From the NCBI GenBank assembly GCA_963791455.1, contig CAWBSM010000002.1, positions 868,001-932,000 of the forward strand: a stretch of DNA of 64,000 bases, written 5' to 3'. The translations under genes and the position numbers were made by a program. Positions within the stretch are counted from its first letter, which is position 1. Each line of letters begins with the position of its first letter. Source of the DNA: Bog-473 sp963791455 (GTDB lineage: Bacteria; Actinomycetota; Acidimicrobiia; Acidimicrobiales; RAAP-2). A model generated the notes under the pieces. It did not search any database, was not told the DNA's origin, and was given only the letters and a program-made list of their open reading frames with translations. Of this stretch, positions 1 to 8,684 are shown piece by piece.

Positions 1-1
1 G

Positions 2-568
2 GCCGAGCTCGAAGAGGCCTGGCGCGCGCTGCAAGACGACGAGGAGTTCCTGGAGCTCGAGCTCGACCGGGACGCCGCCGCGGCCTTCCTGGCCGACGCG
101 CGCACCCTGGTCGACAACTACTTCCGGCTGGAGGACCCCGACCGCACCCATGCGGTCGGCCTGGAGCTCGGCGTCGAGACGATGGTCGACGGCATGCGCC
201 TGCGCGGCATCATCGACCGGCTCGACCTGGCGGCGGACGGGAGCCTCGTCGTCGTGGACTACAAGACCGGTCGGGCCCCCTCGGAGCGTTTCGAGCGCGG
301 CAGCATGAGCGGTGTGCAGACCTATGCGCTGCTCTGCGAGAACGTGCTGGGGCGCGCTCCTTCCGAGGTCAGGCTCCTGTACCTGCGCCAGCCCGTGGCC
401 ATCTCGGCGGTGCCGTCCGAACAGACCATCCGCGGCCAGCGCAAACGGGCCGCCGCGGTGTGGACGGCCATTGCCCGGGCCTGCGACGCCGAGGACTTCC
501 GGCCGAACGTGGGCCCGCTGTGCGAGTTCTGCCACTTCAAGGCGTCCTGCCCGGCCTTCGCCGCGTGA
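2..568 (+). CDS. PD-(D/E)XK nuclease, RecB family (C-terminal part)
   Basis: C-terminal part of a RecB-type exonuclease domain; the reading frame is open from the left edge, so the N-terminus lies outside the window. The nuclease core is visible as GIIDRLD followed by VVVDYKTG, the usual metal-binding Asp and Lys of the PD-(D/E)XK fold. The extreme C-terminus carries CEFCHFKASCP, the cysteine spacing of the iron-sulfur staple found in AddB/Cas4-like members. In actinobacteria such stand-alone proteins are usually annotated as RecB family exonucleases acting in DNA repair. Which substrate this one cuts cannot be told. The family call is strong; the exact partner is unknown. Confidence 0.85.
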   Translation, partial: AELEEAWRALQDDEEFLELELDRDAAAAFLADARTLVDNYFRLEDPDRTHAVGLELGVETMVDGMRLRGIIDRLDLAADGSLVVVDYKTGRAPSERFERGSMSGVQTYALLCENVLGRAPSEVRLLYLRQPVAISAVPSEQTIRGQRKRAAAVWTAIARACDAEDFRPNVGPLCEFCHFKASCPAFAA

Positions 569-578
569 CCCGGCCGCG

Positions 579-1211
579 GTGAGCACCCTCGACAAGGCGG
601 TCGATGCCGCCTTCGAACCCCTCCGGGGCAAGCCGGGCGTCGATCGTGCCGCTGCCGTCGTCTCCAACCTGGCCGACTACGGCCTCATCTGGGTGGTGCT
701 GGCCGCACTCAAGGCACGCCGGCGCGGGCCGGACCGGCGGCGCGCCGTCGTCGCTCTCGGAGCGGCTGGGTTCTCCTCGCTCTTCGTGAGCCAGCTGGTC
801 AAGGCTTCAGTCGAACGGCAACGGCCCGACCAGCATCTCGCCGCCACCGTCCGCACGCCGACGAGCAGCAGTTTCCCGAGCGGGCACACACTCGCCGCCT
901 TCTGTACCGCCTTCCTCCTCGGGGACTCCGACGCCGAGACCGCCGCCCACGTCGGGTTCGCGGCAGCGGTCGCCGCGAGCCGCGTCCACCTGCGCGCCCA
1001 CCATCCGACCGACGTCATCAGTGGTGCGATGCTCGGTTCGGTGCTCGGGATGGGCCTGCGCCCCGTCGTGAACGTCGTCACCCCGGGCAGCCGGGGGCGC
1101 CGGCTCCGCCGGCGGCACCGGCGGAGCCGGGCGCCGTGGGGTCGTGGGCGGCGGGCGGCCCGCGGGGCCGGGGGAATGAGCGACGACGACGTCGTGTTCC
1201 ACGAACTATGA
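579..1211 (+). CDS. PAP2-family membrane phosphatase
   Basis: About 210 residues. All three phosphatidic acid phosphatase type 2 motifs are present: KASVERQRP, then PSGH, then SRVHLRAHHPTD with the catalytic histidine and aspartate. Hydrophobic stretches around the motifs fit a polytopic membrane enzyme that dephosphorylates a lipid or polyprenyl phosphate. The substrate is not decidable from sequence. The GTG start is chosen because it lies just after the preceding stop; longer versions of the frame run into out-of-frame sequence of the nuclease. The C-terminus is an Arg/Gly-rich low-complexity tail. The stop overlaps the next start codon (ATGA), suggesting coupled translation. Confidence 0.82.
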   Translation: MSTLDKAVDAAFEPLRGKPGVDRAAAVVSNLADYGLIWVVLAALKARRRGPDRRRAVVALGAAGFSSLFVSQLVKASVERQRPDQHLAATVRTPTSSSFPSGHTLAAFCTAFLLGDSDAETAAHVGFAAAVAASRVHLRAHHPTDVISGAMLGSVLGMGLRPVVNVVTPGSRGRRLRRRHRRSRAPWGRGRRAARGAGGMSDDDVVFHEL

Positions 1212-1807
1212 AGCCATTTGCCGTCACCTGGGACTACCGGTGTCCCTTTGCCCGCAACGCCCATGAACACCTCGCCGTCGCCCTGGCCGACGGTGCCGAC
1301 TGGGACGTGCGGTTCCTGCCGTTCTCGCTCAGCCAGGTCCACGTCCCCGAGGGTGGCCCACCCGTGTGGGACGACCCCGCCAAGGCGCAGGACCTCCTCG
1401 CGCTCGCGGCCGGGATCGTCGTGCGCGACCAGTACCCCGATCGCTTCCTCGATGCGCACGTGGCCCTCTTCGGCGCCCGTCATGACGAGGGCCACGATCT
1501 CCGGGTGCCGGAGGTCGTGGCCGCCGTGCTCGACGCCGCCGGCCTGCCGGGTGACGCGGTGGTGGCGGAGGCCGGGGCGGGTGCCGCGGTCAAGGAATTG
1601 CGCCGCGCCCACGAGCAGGCGGTGGCCGAGTGGGGGGTGTTCGGCGTGCCGACCTTCGTGCTGGACGACCGCGCCGTGTTCGTGCGCCTGATGAGCCGGC
1701 CGCAGGGCGACGCCGCGCTGGCGCGGCGGACGATAGAGGGAGTGCTCGACCTCTTCGACTCCCAGCCCGACCTCAACGAATACAAGTTCACGCGGCTGTC
1801 TCGCTGA
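1208..1807 (+). CDS. DsbA/FrnE-like thioredoxin-fold protein
   Basis: 199 residues with a DSBA-like thioredoxin fold. The N-terminal motif is TWDYRCPFARNAHEH and the cis-proline region is GVPTFVLDD, followed by FVRLMSRP. The active site is CPFA rather than CXXC, so only one redox cysteine is present. That resembles the isomerase/transferase branch (2-hydroxychromene-2-carboxylate isomerase, kappa-class transferase) more than a disulfide oxidase. The ATG overlaps the stop of the phosphatase gene, so they are probably cotranscribed. The substrate is unknown; a mycothiol-dependent role is possible but not shown. Confidence 0.78.
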   Translation: MKPFAVTWDYRCPFARNAHEHLAVALADGADWDVRFLPFSLSQVHVPEGGPPVWDDPAKAQDLLALAAGIVVRDQYPDRFLDAHVALFGARHDEGHDLRVPEVVAAVLDAAGLPGDAVVAEAGAGAAVKELRRAHEQAVAEWGVFGVPTFVLDDRAVFVRLMSRPQGDAALARRTIEGVLDLFDSQPDLNEYKFTRLSR

Positions 1808-1854
1808 GCCCCCCGGGCTCCGAGTCAGCCGCCGATCGCACCGCATCGTCGTGG

Positions 1855-2775
1855 CTAGGCACGGGCGAGCTCGCTCAGCAGCGCGAAACCGCGCTCGCGT
1901 TCCGCCCTGTCGCCGGCGATCGCCGCCACGAAGTCGGTAGCCCCGGCGTCGGCCAACGCCGTGATGGACGCGGCGACAGACTCTTCGTCCCCGACGAAGG
2001 CGATGTCCGCCGCGGTCGCGGCGCCTTCCTTGTCCAGCATGGCCCGGTAGGAAGGCAGGTTGGGATAGATGGAAAGCTCCTCGTTGATCCGCTGCTTGGC
2101 GGCGTCGGAGTCCTTGGTGACCGCGACCGGCAGCGCCACCACGACGCGCGGCGCCGGGCGGCCCGACGCCTCGGCCGCCGCCGTGATGGTGGGCACGATG
2201 TGACTGGCGACGGTCCCGGTGCCGGTCATCCAGGTCGCCGTGCCGTCGGCCACGGTGCCCGCGAGCTTGAGCATCGCGGGACCGAGCGCGGCGACCAGCA
2301 CCGGAGGCGGCTCGACGCCGGGGATGGCAATGGGCATGAAGGCGTTGGTGGTGACGCGCTCCCCCGTGCTCCTGGCTGCCTCGCCGCGCAGCAGCGGCAT
2401 GAGCGAGGACAGGTACTCCTCCATGTAGCGGGCCGGCCGGTCCCAGCTCATGCCCCAGACGTTCTCGACCACGACCTGGTGCGACAAACCGATACCCAAC
2501 AGGAGCCGGTTCCCCGTCGCCCACTGCACCGTGAGGGCCTGCTGCGCCAGCATCATGGGGTGGCGCGGGTACACCGGCACCACACCGGTACCCAGCCCGA
2601 TCCCGGGCACCTGCGCGCCGGCCGTGGCGAGCAGAGTCAGCGCGTCGGGCCCGAAGATCTGCTCGGCGAACGCATGGTCGAGACCGGCGTCCGCGTACCG
2701 CTTGAGCTGGGCCACGGTCTCGGTCAGCGACTTGCTGACGTCCATCATGGTGCCGAACCGCAATGCTCTCGCCAT
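1855..2775 (-). CDS. LLM-class F420-dependent oxidoreductase
   Basis: 306 residues of the luciferase-like monooxygenase TIM-barrel family. The N-terminal LRFGTMMDV, the segment GLGTGVVPVYPRHP and the flavin/F420-binding GNRLLLGIGLSHQ are typical of actinobacterial F420-dependent LLM enzymes. Full length for the family and starting at ATG. It lies alone, convergent with the DsbA-like gene and divergent from purK. The substrate is unknown; many relatives reduce or oxidise small hydrophobic molecules using reduced F420. The F420 preference is inferred from family resemblance, not from a diagnostic residue. Confidence 0.82.
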   Translation of the reverse strand: MARALRFGTMMDVSKSLTETVAQLKRYADAGLDHAFAEQIFGPDALTLLATAGAQVPGIGLGTGVVPVYPRHPMMLAQQALTVQWATGNRLLLGIGLSHQVVVENVWGMSWDRPARYMEEYLSSLMPLLRGEAARSTGERVTTNAFMPIAIPGVEPPPVLVAALGPAMLKLAGTVADGTATWMTGTGTVASHIVPTITAAAEASGRPAPRVVVALPVAVTKDSDAAKQRINEELSIYPNLPSYRAMLDKEGAATAADIAFVGDEESVAASITALADAGATDFVAAIAGDRAERERGFALLSELARA

Positions 2776-2855
2776 GTCCCGGCTGCTCCCTCGCGTAGTC
2801 TGCCCCTTGTGTCCGCCCCACTGTCTAGGCGAATCCCCGGACGGGGGCGAGCAAG

Positions 2856-4043
2856 CTGACCTCGCACGACGTCGGCTTCGTCGGCGCAGGCCAGCTGGCG
2901 CGCATGGCGGGCGAGGCGGCCAGCGCCCTCGGCCTCTCCGTGGCCGTGTTGGCCGAGCGCCCCGACGACGCCGCGTGCGCGGTGGCGGCGGATGTCATCG
3001 TGGGGTCGCCCTTCGTCGTGGCTGACCTCCGGTCGCTCGCCGAGCGCTGCGGCGTGGTGACGTTCGACCACGAGCAGGTCGACCTCGAGGTCGTGGCCGC
3101 GTTGGCGGCCGAGGGCGCCGTCTTCCGGCCCGGGGCCGCCGCCCTCGAGCTGGCGGTCGACAAGGCCCGCATGCGGACGGTGCTCGACCGGGCGGGCGTC
3201 CCGGTGCCGAGCTACGAGGTGCTCGACGGCGGCCCGGAGGCGGGGCGGAGCGCGTCCGAGGCGGTGGCGGCGTTCGGCCGGTCCCACGGGTGGCCGGTCG
3301 TGCTCAAGGCCGCCCGGGGCGGCTACGACGGCAAGGGGGTCTGGCCCGTGCGGAACGAGGCCGAGGCCGACGCCGTGTTGGCCCAGGTCGCGGGGCAGGT
3401 CGTCCTCGAAGAACTGGTGGCCATCGATGCCGAGCTGGCCGTCATGGTCGTCCGCAACCCCTCGGGTGCCTCGGCGGCCTGGCCGGCGGTCGAGACGGCC
3501 CAGGTCGACGGCGTCTGCCGGGAGGTGCTGGTACCCGGGCGTCTCGCCCCCGACGTGGTCGAGGCCGCCTCGGCCCTCGGCCAGAAGGTCGCCGAGATCG
3601 CCGGCGCCGTCGGGGTGATGGCCGTCGAGCTCTTCTCGGCAGGGGGCCGCCTGCTCGTCAACGAAGTGGCGACGCGGCCCCACAACTCGGGGCACTGGAC
3701 GATCGAGGGCGCCGTGACCTCGCAATTCGAGAACCACCTGCGCGCCGTGCTCGACCTGCCGCTCGGCTCGACCGCCCCCCAACACGCGCGGGTCGCCAGC
3801 GTCAACGTCTTCGGCGGATCGACCGGTCCGGACCCGGCCCGCCGGCTCGCCCGGGGCCTTGGCGTCGAGGGTGCCCACGTCCACCTCTACGGCAAGACGG
3901 CGCGACCCGGACGCAAGCTGGGCCACGTCACCGTATGCGGCGACGACGCCGCGGTGGTGCGCTCCCGGGCCTGGTCGGCCGCGGTCGCCCTGGGCACCCC
4001 GGTGCCCGACGCCATCGACCTGCCCCCGGGGGTGAACCGTTGA
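2856..4043 (+). CDS. purK: N5-carboxyaminoimidazole ribonucleotide synthase
   Basis: ATP-grasp enzyme of purine synthesis that makes N5-CAIR from AIR, ATP and bicarbonate. Conserved pieces are VGFVGAGQLARM at the N-terminus, VVLKAARGGYDGKGV in the ATP-grasp core, and NEVATRPHNSGHWTIEGA near the C-terminus. The glycine-rich N-terminal motif begins upstream of the first ATG (2904), and a stop codon lies in frame at 2826. The only plausible start between them is the CTG at 2856, preceded by a G-rich stretch, giving 395 residues. Its stop overlaps the TTG start of purE, so the two are translationally coupled. Confidence 0.93.
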   Translation: MTSHDVGFVGAGQLARMAGEAASALGLSVAVLAERPDDAACAVAADVIVGSPFVVADLRSLAERCGVVTFDHEQVDLEVVAALAAEGAVFRPGAAALELAVDKARMRTVLDRAGVPVPSYEVLDGGPEAGRSASEAVAAFGRSHGWPVVLKAARGGYDGKGVWPVRNEAEADAVLAQVAGQVVLEELVAIDAELAVMVVRNPSGASAAWPAVETAQVDGVCREVLVPGRLAPDVVEAASALGQKVAEIAGAVGVMAVELFSAGGRLLVNEVATRPHNSGHWTIEGAVTSQFENHLRAVLDLPLGSTAPQHARVASVNVFGGSTGPDPARRLARGLGVEGAHVHLYGKTARPGRKLGHVTVCGDDAAVVRSRAWSAAVALGTPVPDAIDLPPGVNR

Positions 4044-4552
4044 CGCCCACGGCGCCCGTCGTGGCGATCGTCATGGGCAGCGCGTCGGACCTGCCGGTGA
4101 TGCAGGGGGCGGTCGACATGCTCGAACGCTTCGGCGTGGCGCACGAGGTGCGGGTGGTCTCCGCCCACCGGACGCCGCTCGACATGATCGCCTTCGGCCA
4201 GGTGGCGGCGGACCGCGGCCTGCGGGTCCTGATCGCCGGAGCGGGGGGCGCCGCCCACCTGCCCGGGATGCTCGCGTCGGTGACCACCCTCCCCGTGATC
4301 GGCGTCCCGGTGGCGTTGTCGCACCTCGATGGCCTCGACAGCCTGCTCTCGGTCGTGCAGATGCCCAAGGGCGTGCCCGTGGCGACGGTGGCGGTCAACG
4401 GGGCTCGCAACGCCGGCCTGCTCGCCGTGCGCATCCTGTCGGTCGCCGATGCGGACCTGACGGTAAAAATGGAGGCATTCCAAGCAGAGATTGCGGCGGA
4501 GGCCCGGAGCCAGGACTCCGACGTGTCCCGAGGAGCGACCGATGGTGGCTGA
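4040..4552 (+). CDS. purE: N5-carboxyaminoimidazole ribonucleotide mutase
   Basis: 170 residues, the normal size for class I PurE, which converts N5-CAIR to CAIR. The signature is at the N-terminus: IVMGSASDLPVM, followed by VVSAHRTP and IAGAGGAAHLPGM, the phosphate- and substrate-binding loops. It also carries the conserved PVIGVPV segment. TTG at 4040 is chosen because it directly precedes the conserved core and overlaps the purK stop (TTGA); no ATG is available before the motif. The purK-purE pairing confirms both calls. Confidence 0.94.
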   Translation: MTPTAPVVAIVMGSASDLPVMQGAVDMLERFGVAHEVRVVSAHRTPLDMIAFGQVAADRGLRVLIAGAGGAAHLPGMLASVTTLPVIGVPVALSHLDGLDSLLSVVQMPKGVPVATVAVNGARNAGLLAVRILSVADADLTVKMEAFQAEIAAEARSQDSDVSRGATDGG

Positions 4553-5390
4553 GCCGAACCTGGCGCAGCGGCTCGGCTACCCGGCCGACGCCAAGCTGGT
4601 TGTCATCAATGCCGACGACCTCGGCTCCTGTCATTCGGCCAACGTCGGCGTCTTCGAGTGTCTGGCGACGGGGACCGTCACCTCCGCCTCGCTGATGGTG
4701 CCCTGCCCATGGGCCCGTGAGGCGAGCAGCCGCTACCGCGGCGAGGACATCGGGGTCCACCTGACCCTCAACGCGGAGTACGAGCTGTACCGCTGGGGCC
4801 CGATCACCTACGCACCCTCGCTGCTCGGCGGCGACGGGGGGTTCCCCCGGACGATGCAGGACGTGTGGGACCACGCCGATCTCGACGAGGTCCGCCGCGA
4901 GTGCCGAGCCCAAATCGAGCGAGCCATTCTGTGGGGCTTCGACGTCAGCCACCTCGACGCCCACATGGGCACGCTGCAGCTGCGGCCGGAGTTCTTCGAC
5001 GTCTACTTGGAGCTGGCGGTCACCTTCGGGCTCCCCCTGCGCATGGTGAGCGCGTCGACGGAGCGCTACCTGGGCTTTCCCGCCCGAGCCGTGGCGGCCG
5101 AGGCCGGGGCTGTCTTCAGCGACCACCTCCGGCTGGTTCCTGGCGTGGGGTCGCGCCAGACCTTCGAGAAGGAGCTGCGGACGCTCCGGGCGGGGGTGAC
5201 CGAGTTCCTCCTGCACCCGGCCGTCGGCTCCGCCGAGCTGCGTTCGCTGGCAACCGACGACTGGGGGGCGCGGGTCGACGACTACCACATGATCTGCCGG
5301 GAGGACTGGGTCCCCCGGTCCCTCGCCGAGGCAGGGGCGACCCTCATCGGCTATCGACCCCTCCGTGAATTGGCCCGGGCGAGTGGCTGA
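4542..5390 (+). CDS. YdjC/ChbG-type carbohydrate deacetylase
   Basis: 282 residues of the YdjC family, metal-dependent deacetylases of N-acetylated sugars related to ChbG and HpnK. The metal site is visible as INADDLG near residue 25 and HLDAHMG near residue 140; GVHLTLN is the third conserved block. The ATG at 4542 has an AGGAG Shine-Dalgarno at 4531 and overlaps the purE stop, so the gene reads as the third member of the pur unit. The substrate is unknown. Its link to purine synthesis is probably only positional. Confidence 0.85.
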   Translation: MVAEPNLAQRLGYPADAKLVVINADDLGSCHSANVGVFECLATGTVTSASLMVPCPWAREASSRYRGEDIGVHLTLNAEYELYRWGPITYAPSLLGGDGGFPRTMQDVWDHADLDEVRRECRAQIERAILWGFDVSHLDAHMGTLQLRPEFFDVYLELAVTFGLPLRMVSASTERYLGFPARAVAAEAGAVFSDHLRLVPGVGSRQTFEKELRTLRAGVTEFLLHPAVGSAELRSLATDDWGARVDDYHMICREDWVPRSLAEAGATLIGYRPLRELARASG

Positions 5391-5400
5391 TCCCGAGTTG

Positions 5401-5982
5401 GTGAGCACCACGACGAGCGCTACCACGATTCAGGGCGTTTCGATCCTCACGAGGGAGCGTCGTTCCCGCAGCGACGTCTTCGACATCGAGCTGTCGCCCG
5501 ACGGCATCGAGATCCGCCGCGCCGGGCGACCGCCGGTGCGCATGTCATGGGCCCGGGTGTCGCAGTGGGAGATGAAGAAGCGCCGGGGCGGGGTGCTGCT
5601 GACCTTGCACGGCGGGGGGGCCACCACGCCGCTCGTGGTCCCGGGCTGGACGCTGGCCGATCTCGAGGTGGTCATGCGCGCGACGGCCGGCAACGGTGCG
5701 GCCGCGGCCCCGACGGCGCGGGCGCTCGAACCGGTAGCCGACGCCTTCACCCCCGCCACCCTCGCGGCGGTCGCGGACGACCCGGCCATCCCGACGGTCC
5801 CGGGCCAGGGCGCCGAGAGCTCGCTCGGCGCGCGGCGCTGGCGGTTCCAGCGCAGGTCCGCGACCACCTGGAAGTCCGTCGTCACCGTCGTGCTGCTGGC
5901 TTTCCTGGCCGCCGCGGTGACGCTGGTGCTGCTCCAGAGCGCCGGCATCATCAGCTGGGGGTTTCTCGGCCCGACGGCCTGA
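5401..5982 (+). CDS. Hypothetical protein, single C-terminal membrane span
   Basis: About 193 residues with no family I recognise. The first 100 residues look like a small beta-rich domain with a PH-like pattern (IELSPDGIEIRRAGRP, then a Trp-containing strand and a second hydrophobic strand). An Ala/Pro-rich linker follows, and a strongly hydrophobic segment VVTVVLLAFLAAAVTLVLL sits near the C-terminus, preceded by Arg/Lys. This predicts a tail-anchored protein with a cytoplasmic N-terminal domain. The start could equally be GTG at 5365, overlapping the deacetylase gene; GTG 5401 avoids the overlap. Confidence 0.6.
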   Translation: MSTTTSATTIQGVSILTRERRSRSDVFDIELSPDGIEIRRAGRPPVRMSWARVSQWEMKKRRGGVLLTLHGGGATTPLVVPGWTLADLEVVMRATAGNGAAAAPTARALEPVADAFTPATLAAVADDPAIPTVPGQGAESSLGARRWRFQRRSATTWKSVVTVVLLAFLAAAVTLVLLQSAGIISWGFLGPTA

Positions 5983-5989
5983 TCGGCCG

Positions 5990-6847
5990 TCAGCGCACGC
6001 CGGCGAAGAGATCGTCCTCGGTCACGTCGGTCGGGCCCACGCGGCTCTGGGCCAGCCGGTACTCGTCGACGGGGTGGATGTCGCGCATCACCTCGGGCGG
6101 GAGGCCGAACCAAAACGGCGAGTTGGGGTCCACCTGGGTGGCGTGCGCCTTCAGCGCCTCGCCGCGCACCTGGGTGAAACCACGGATGTCGATGGTCGTC
6201 GTGTACGGCTCGGTGCGGGTCATGCGGGCCAGCCACTTGTCGTCGAAGGGCGACTCGAGCCCCAACTCCTCGTACTTGGCGTGGATCTGGCGGAAGCGCT
6301 CCCCCGACCAGACGTTGTAGTAGAGCTTGGCCGGGGCGTAGGGCGGGCCGGCCTCCGGGAAGCGGTCCGGATCACCGGCGGAGTCGAAAGCCAGGACGGA
6401 GATCTCGTGGACCCGAAGATGGTCCGGATGGGGGTACTCGTTCTGGTTGTCGCCGTAGGTGACGACGACCTGGGGGCGCTCGCGGCGGATGACGGCAACC
6501 AGGCGGCCGACCGCTTCGTCCAGGGGTGCCTGGGCGAAAGACTCGGGCCGCGCGTTGGCCTCCGAGTCGGGCATCCCCGAATCGCGATAGCCGAGGAGAA
6601 CCGTCTCGTCGTAGCCGATGATGTCGGTGGCGGCCTTGAGCTCGGCCATGCGGATCCGGCCGATGTCCGCCTTCACCTCGGGGGTGTCCATGGCCGGGTT
6701 CAAGATGTCCCCCTCCTCGCCCCCGGTGCAGCACACCAGCACCGTTCGCACCCCCTCGGCGTGGTAGCGGGCCACCGTGGGCGCGCCCTTGGAGGCCTCG
6801 TCGTCGGGGTGCGCGTGGACGCAGAGCAGGCAGAGGCGATCGGGCAC
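5990..6847 (-). CDS. mca: Mycothiol S-conjugate amidase-like LmbE deacetylase
   Basis: 285 residues of the LmbE/PIG-L family of zinc deacetylases. The metal-binding AHPDDEASKG occurs near residue 12, and HPDHLRVHE supplies the third ligand region near residue 135. The DDEASKG form and the overall length match Mca, which cleaves mycothiol S-conjugates during detoxification, better than MshB, which deacetylates GlcNAc-inositol. Starts at GTG. It is convergent with the preceding membrane protein and divergent from pspA. Mycothiol metabolism is also suggested by the MDMPI-fold enzyme at 31.7 kb. The Mca versus MshB choice is a family-resemblance judgement. Confidence 0.82.
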   Translation of the reverse strand: MPDRLCLLCVHAHPDDEASKGAPTVARYHAEGVRTVLVCCTGGEEGDILNPAMDTPEVKADIGRIRMAELKAATDIIGYDETVLLGYRDSGMPDSEANARPESFAQAPLDEAVGRLVAVIRRERPQVVVTYGDNQNEYPHPDHLRVHEISVLAFDSAGDPDRFPEAGPPYAPAKLYYNVWSGERFRQIHAKYEELGLESPFDDKWLARMTRTEPYTTTIDIRGFTQVRGEALKAHATQVDPNSPFWFGLPPEVMRDIHPVDEYRLAQSRVGPTDVTEDDLFAGVR

Positions 6848-6925
6848 GAGCCGACCTTAGCGGCGCGCCTGCGCAGGCAGGCCCGGTGCCACCCCCTCCC
6901 CCGCTGGGCCTTATGCTCGTAATCC

Positions 6926-7699
6926 ATGGCAGGCACGTTCAGTCGGATCCGTGACATCTTCCGGTCCAAGGCGAACAAGGCCCTCGACAAGATGGAGGAC
7001 CCGCGCGACACGCTGGACCTCTCCTACGAGAAGCAGCTCGAGCAGCTCCAGAAGGTCCGACGGGGCGTGGCCGACGTCGCCACGGCCCGCAAGCGGATCG
7101 AGCTGCAGGCCCAGGGTTTGCAGAAGCAGGCCGACAAGCTGCAGGGCCAGGCCAAGGCGGCGCTGGCACAGGGCAACGAGGACCTCGCCCGCGAGGCGCT
7201 GTCGCGGCGGGCCGCGCTCGGCGAGCAATTGTCCGACCTCAAGACCCAGCACGACCAGATCAGCGAGCAGGAGCAGAAGCTCGTTGCGACTTCCCAGGAG
7301 CTCCAGACCCGGATCGAGCGCTTCCGCACCCAGAAGGAGACGCTCAAGGCCTCCTACACGGCGGCCGAGGCCCAGACCAAGGTGGGCGAAGCGGTGTCGG
7401 GCATCTCGACCTCGATGGGGAACGCGGGCGCCACCATGCAGCGCGCCCAGGACAAGATCTCCTCGATGCAGGCGCGTGCGGGTGCCCTCGACGAGTTGCT
7501 GGCGTCGGGCGCGCTGGACGACCTGACGACTCCGGTCGACGACATCCAGAAGGAGCTCGACAAGGTGTCGAACTCGTCACAGGTGGACAGCGAGCTGGCG
7601 GCCTTGAAGGCCGAACTGGGAACGGGCGCCGACGGCGCCGGTCCGCCGGCCGCGTTGCCCGCCGCCGAACAAGAGAGAAGTGGAGGAGAGAGCGCCTGA
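6926..7699 (+). CDS. pspA: PspA/IM30 family envelope-stress protein
   Basis: 257 residues, mostly long alpha-helical coiled coil rich in Gln, Lys and Glu, starting MAGTFSRIRDIFRSKANKAL, the amphipathic N-terminal helix that binds stressed membranes in PspA/IM30/Vipp1. The DPRDTLDLSYEKQLEQ segment (conserved Leu and Tyr) is typical of the family. It forms an apparent operon with htpX (TGATG overlap) and pspAB. The role inferred from the family is membrane maintenance under extracytoplasmic stress. The C-terminal 30 residues are a poorly conserved Ala/Gly/Pro tail. Confidence 0.9.
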   Translation: MAGTFSRIRDIFRSKANKALDKMEDPRDTLDLSYEKQLEQLQKVRRGVADVATARKRIELQAQGLQKQADKLQGQAKAALAQGNEDLAREALSRRAALGEQLSDLKTQHDQISEQEQKLVATSQELQTRIERFRTQKETLKASYTAAEAQTKVGEAVSGISTSMGNAGATMQRAQDKISSMQARAGALDELLASGALDDLTTPVDDIQKELDKVSNSSQVDSELAALKAELGTGADGAGPPAALPAAEQERSGGESA

Positions 7700-8643
7700 T
7701 GGCAATCTCACGCAACATCCCGGCCGACAAGGGCCTGACCTACCGGATGCTCTTGACGGGCTTCCTTTTCGTGGTGCTGTACGCCGTCTTCATCGGCGTC
7801 CTTTTCGCCTTGCTCCATAGCCTGGTCCTGATCCTGATCATCGCGGTCGGGGTCCTGTTCGCCCAGTACTGGTTCAGCGCCAAGATCGCCATGTACGCCA
7901 TGCACGCCAAGGAGGTCACGCCAGAGCAGGCGCCCGAGCTGCACGGCGTGGTCGACCGGCTGTGCGCGCTGGCGGACATGCCCAAGCCGAAGGTGGCCAT
8001 CGCGCAGACCGACATCCCCAACGCGTTCGCCACCGGACGGAGCCCCAAGGCTGCCGTCGTCTGCGTCACCACCGGGCTGCTCCGACGCCTCGACGAGCCC
8101 GAAGTGGAGGCGGTGCTGTCGCACGAGATCTCGCACGTGGCCCACCGCGACGTCGCGGTCATGACCATTGCCAGCGGGCTCGGAATGATCGCCGGCCTGC
8201 TGACGCGGGTGATGTTCTACTCCGAGATCTTCGGTGGCGGCCGAGGCGGCAACAACCAGCAGAGCCAGGCGGCCCTCATCGAGATGGGCGTCCTTCTGGT
8301 GTCGGTCGTGGTCTACTTCATCAGCTTCTTGTTGACCATGGCGCTGTCTCGTTATCGAGAGCTGGCCGCCGACCGCTCGGGCGCACTGCTGATCGGGCGG
8401 CCGTCGCTGCTCGCCTCTGCGCTGGTCAAGATCACCGGCGAGATGGGCCGCATCCCGACCAAGGACTTGCGGTCGGCCGAGCCGTTTAACGCGTTCTTCT
8501 TCGCGCCGGCCGTGGCCAACGGCGCCGCGCAGGGCACGGGAGGCGGCTTCAGCTTCGGCAACCTGTTCCGGACGCACCCGACGCTCGAGCGCCGGCTGGC
8601 CCAGCTCGACACGCTGGAGCGCCAGCTCGGTCAGGCCAGCTGA
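7699..8643 (+). CDS. htpX: HtpX-like membrane zinc metalloprotease (M48)
   Basis: 314 residues. The zinc site is LSHEISHVAHRD near residue 142 (HEXXH) and the third ligand is supplied by RYRELAADR near residue 220. Two hydrophobic hairpins, around residues 15-60 and 150-215, anchor it in the cytoplasmic membrane with the catalytic site inside. The family degrades misfolded membrane proteins. The start overlaps the pspA stop. The pspA-htpX-pspAB order is known in actinobacteria and links the protease to envelope-stress control. Confidence 0.93.
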   Translation: MAISRNIPADKGLTYRMLLTGFLFVVLYAVFIGVLFALLHSLVLILIIAVGVLFAQYWFSAKIAMYAMHAKEVTPEQAPELHGVVDRLCALADMPKPKVAIAQTDIPNAFATGRSPKAAVVCVTTGLLRRLDEPEVEAVLSHEISHVAHRDVAVMTIASGLGMIAGLLTRVMFYSEIFGGGRGGNNQQSQAALIEMGVLLVSVVVYFISFLLTMALSRYRELAADRSGALLIGRPSLLASALVKITGEMGRIPTKDLRSAEPFNAFFFAPAVANGAAQGTGGGFSFGNLFRTHPTLERRLAQLDTLERQLGQAS

Positions 8644-8684
8644 CCGGCCGTCCGGCGCATCGGGCCCGAGGGCGCTAGCCGGCC

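Noticed and set aside
677..2821. A 714-codon open frame on the minus strand
   Set aside because: Runs through the LLM gene, DsbA-like gene and PAP2 gene in a wrong frame; Arg/Gly-rich with no domains.
2776..2855. Purine riboswitch upstream of purK
   Set aside because: The gap is short, and I could not fold a purine aptamer or find its conserved loop sequence.
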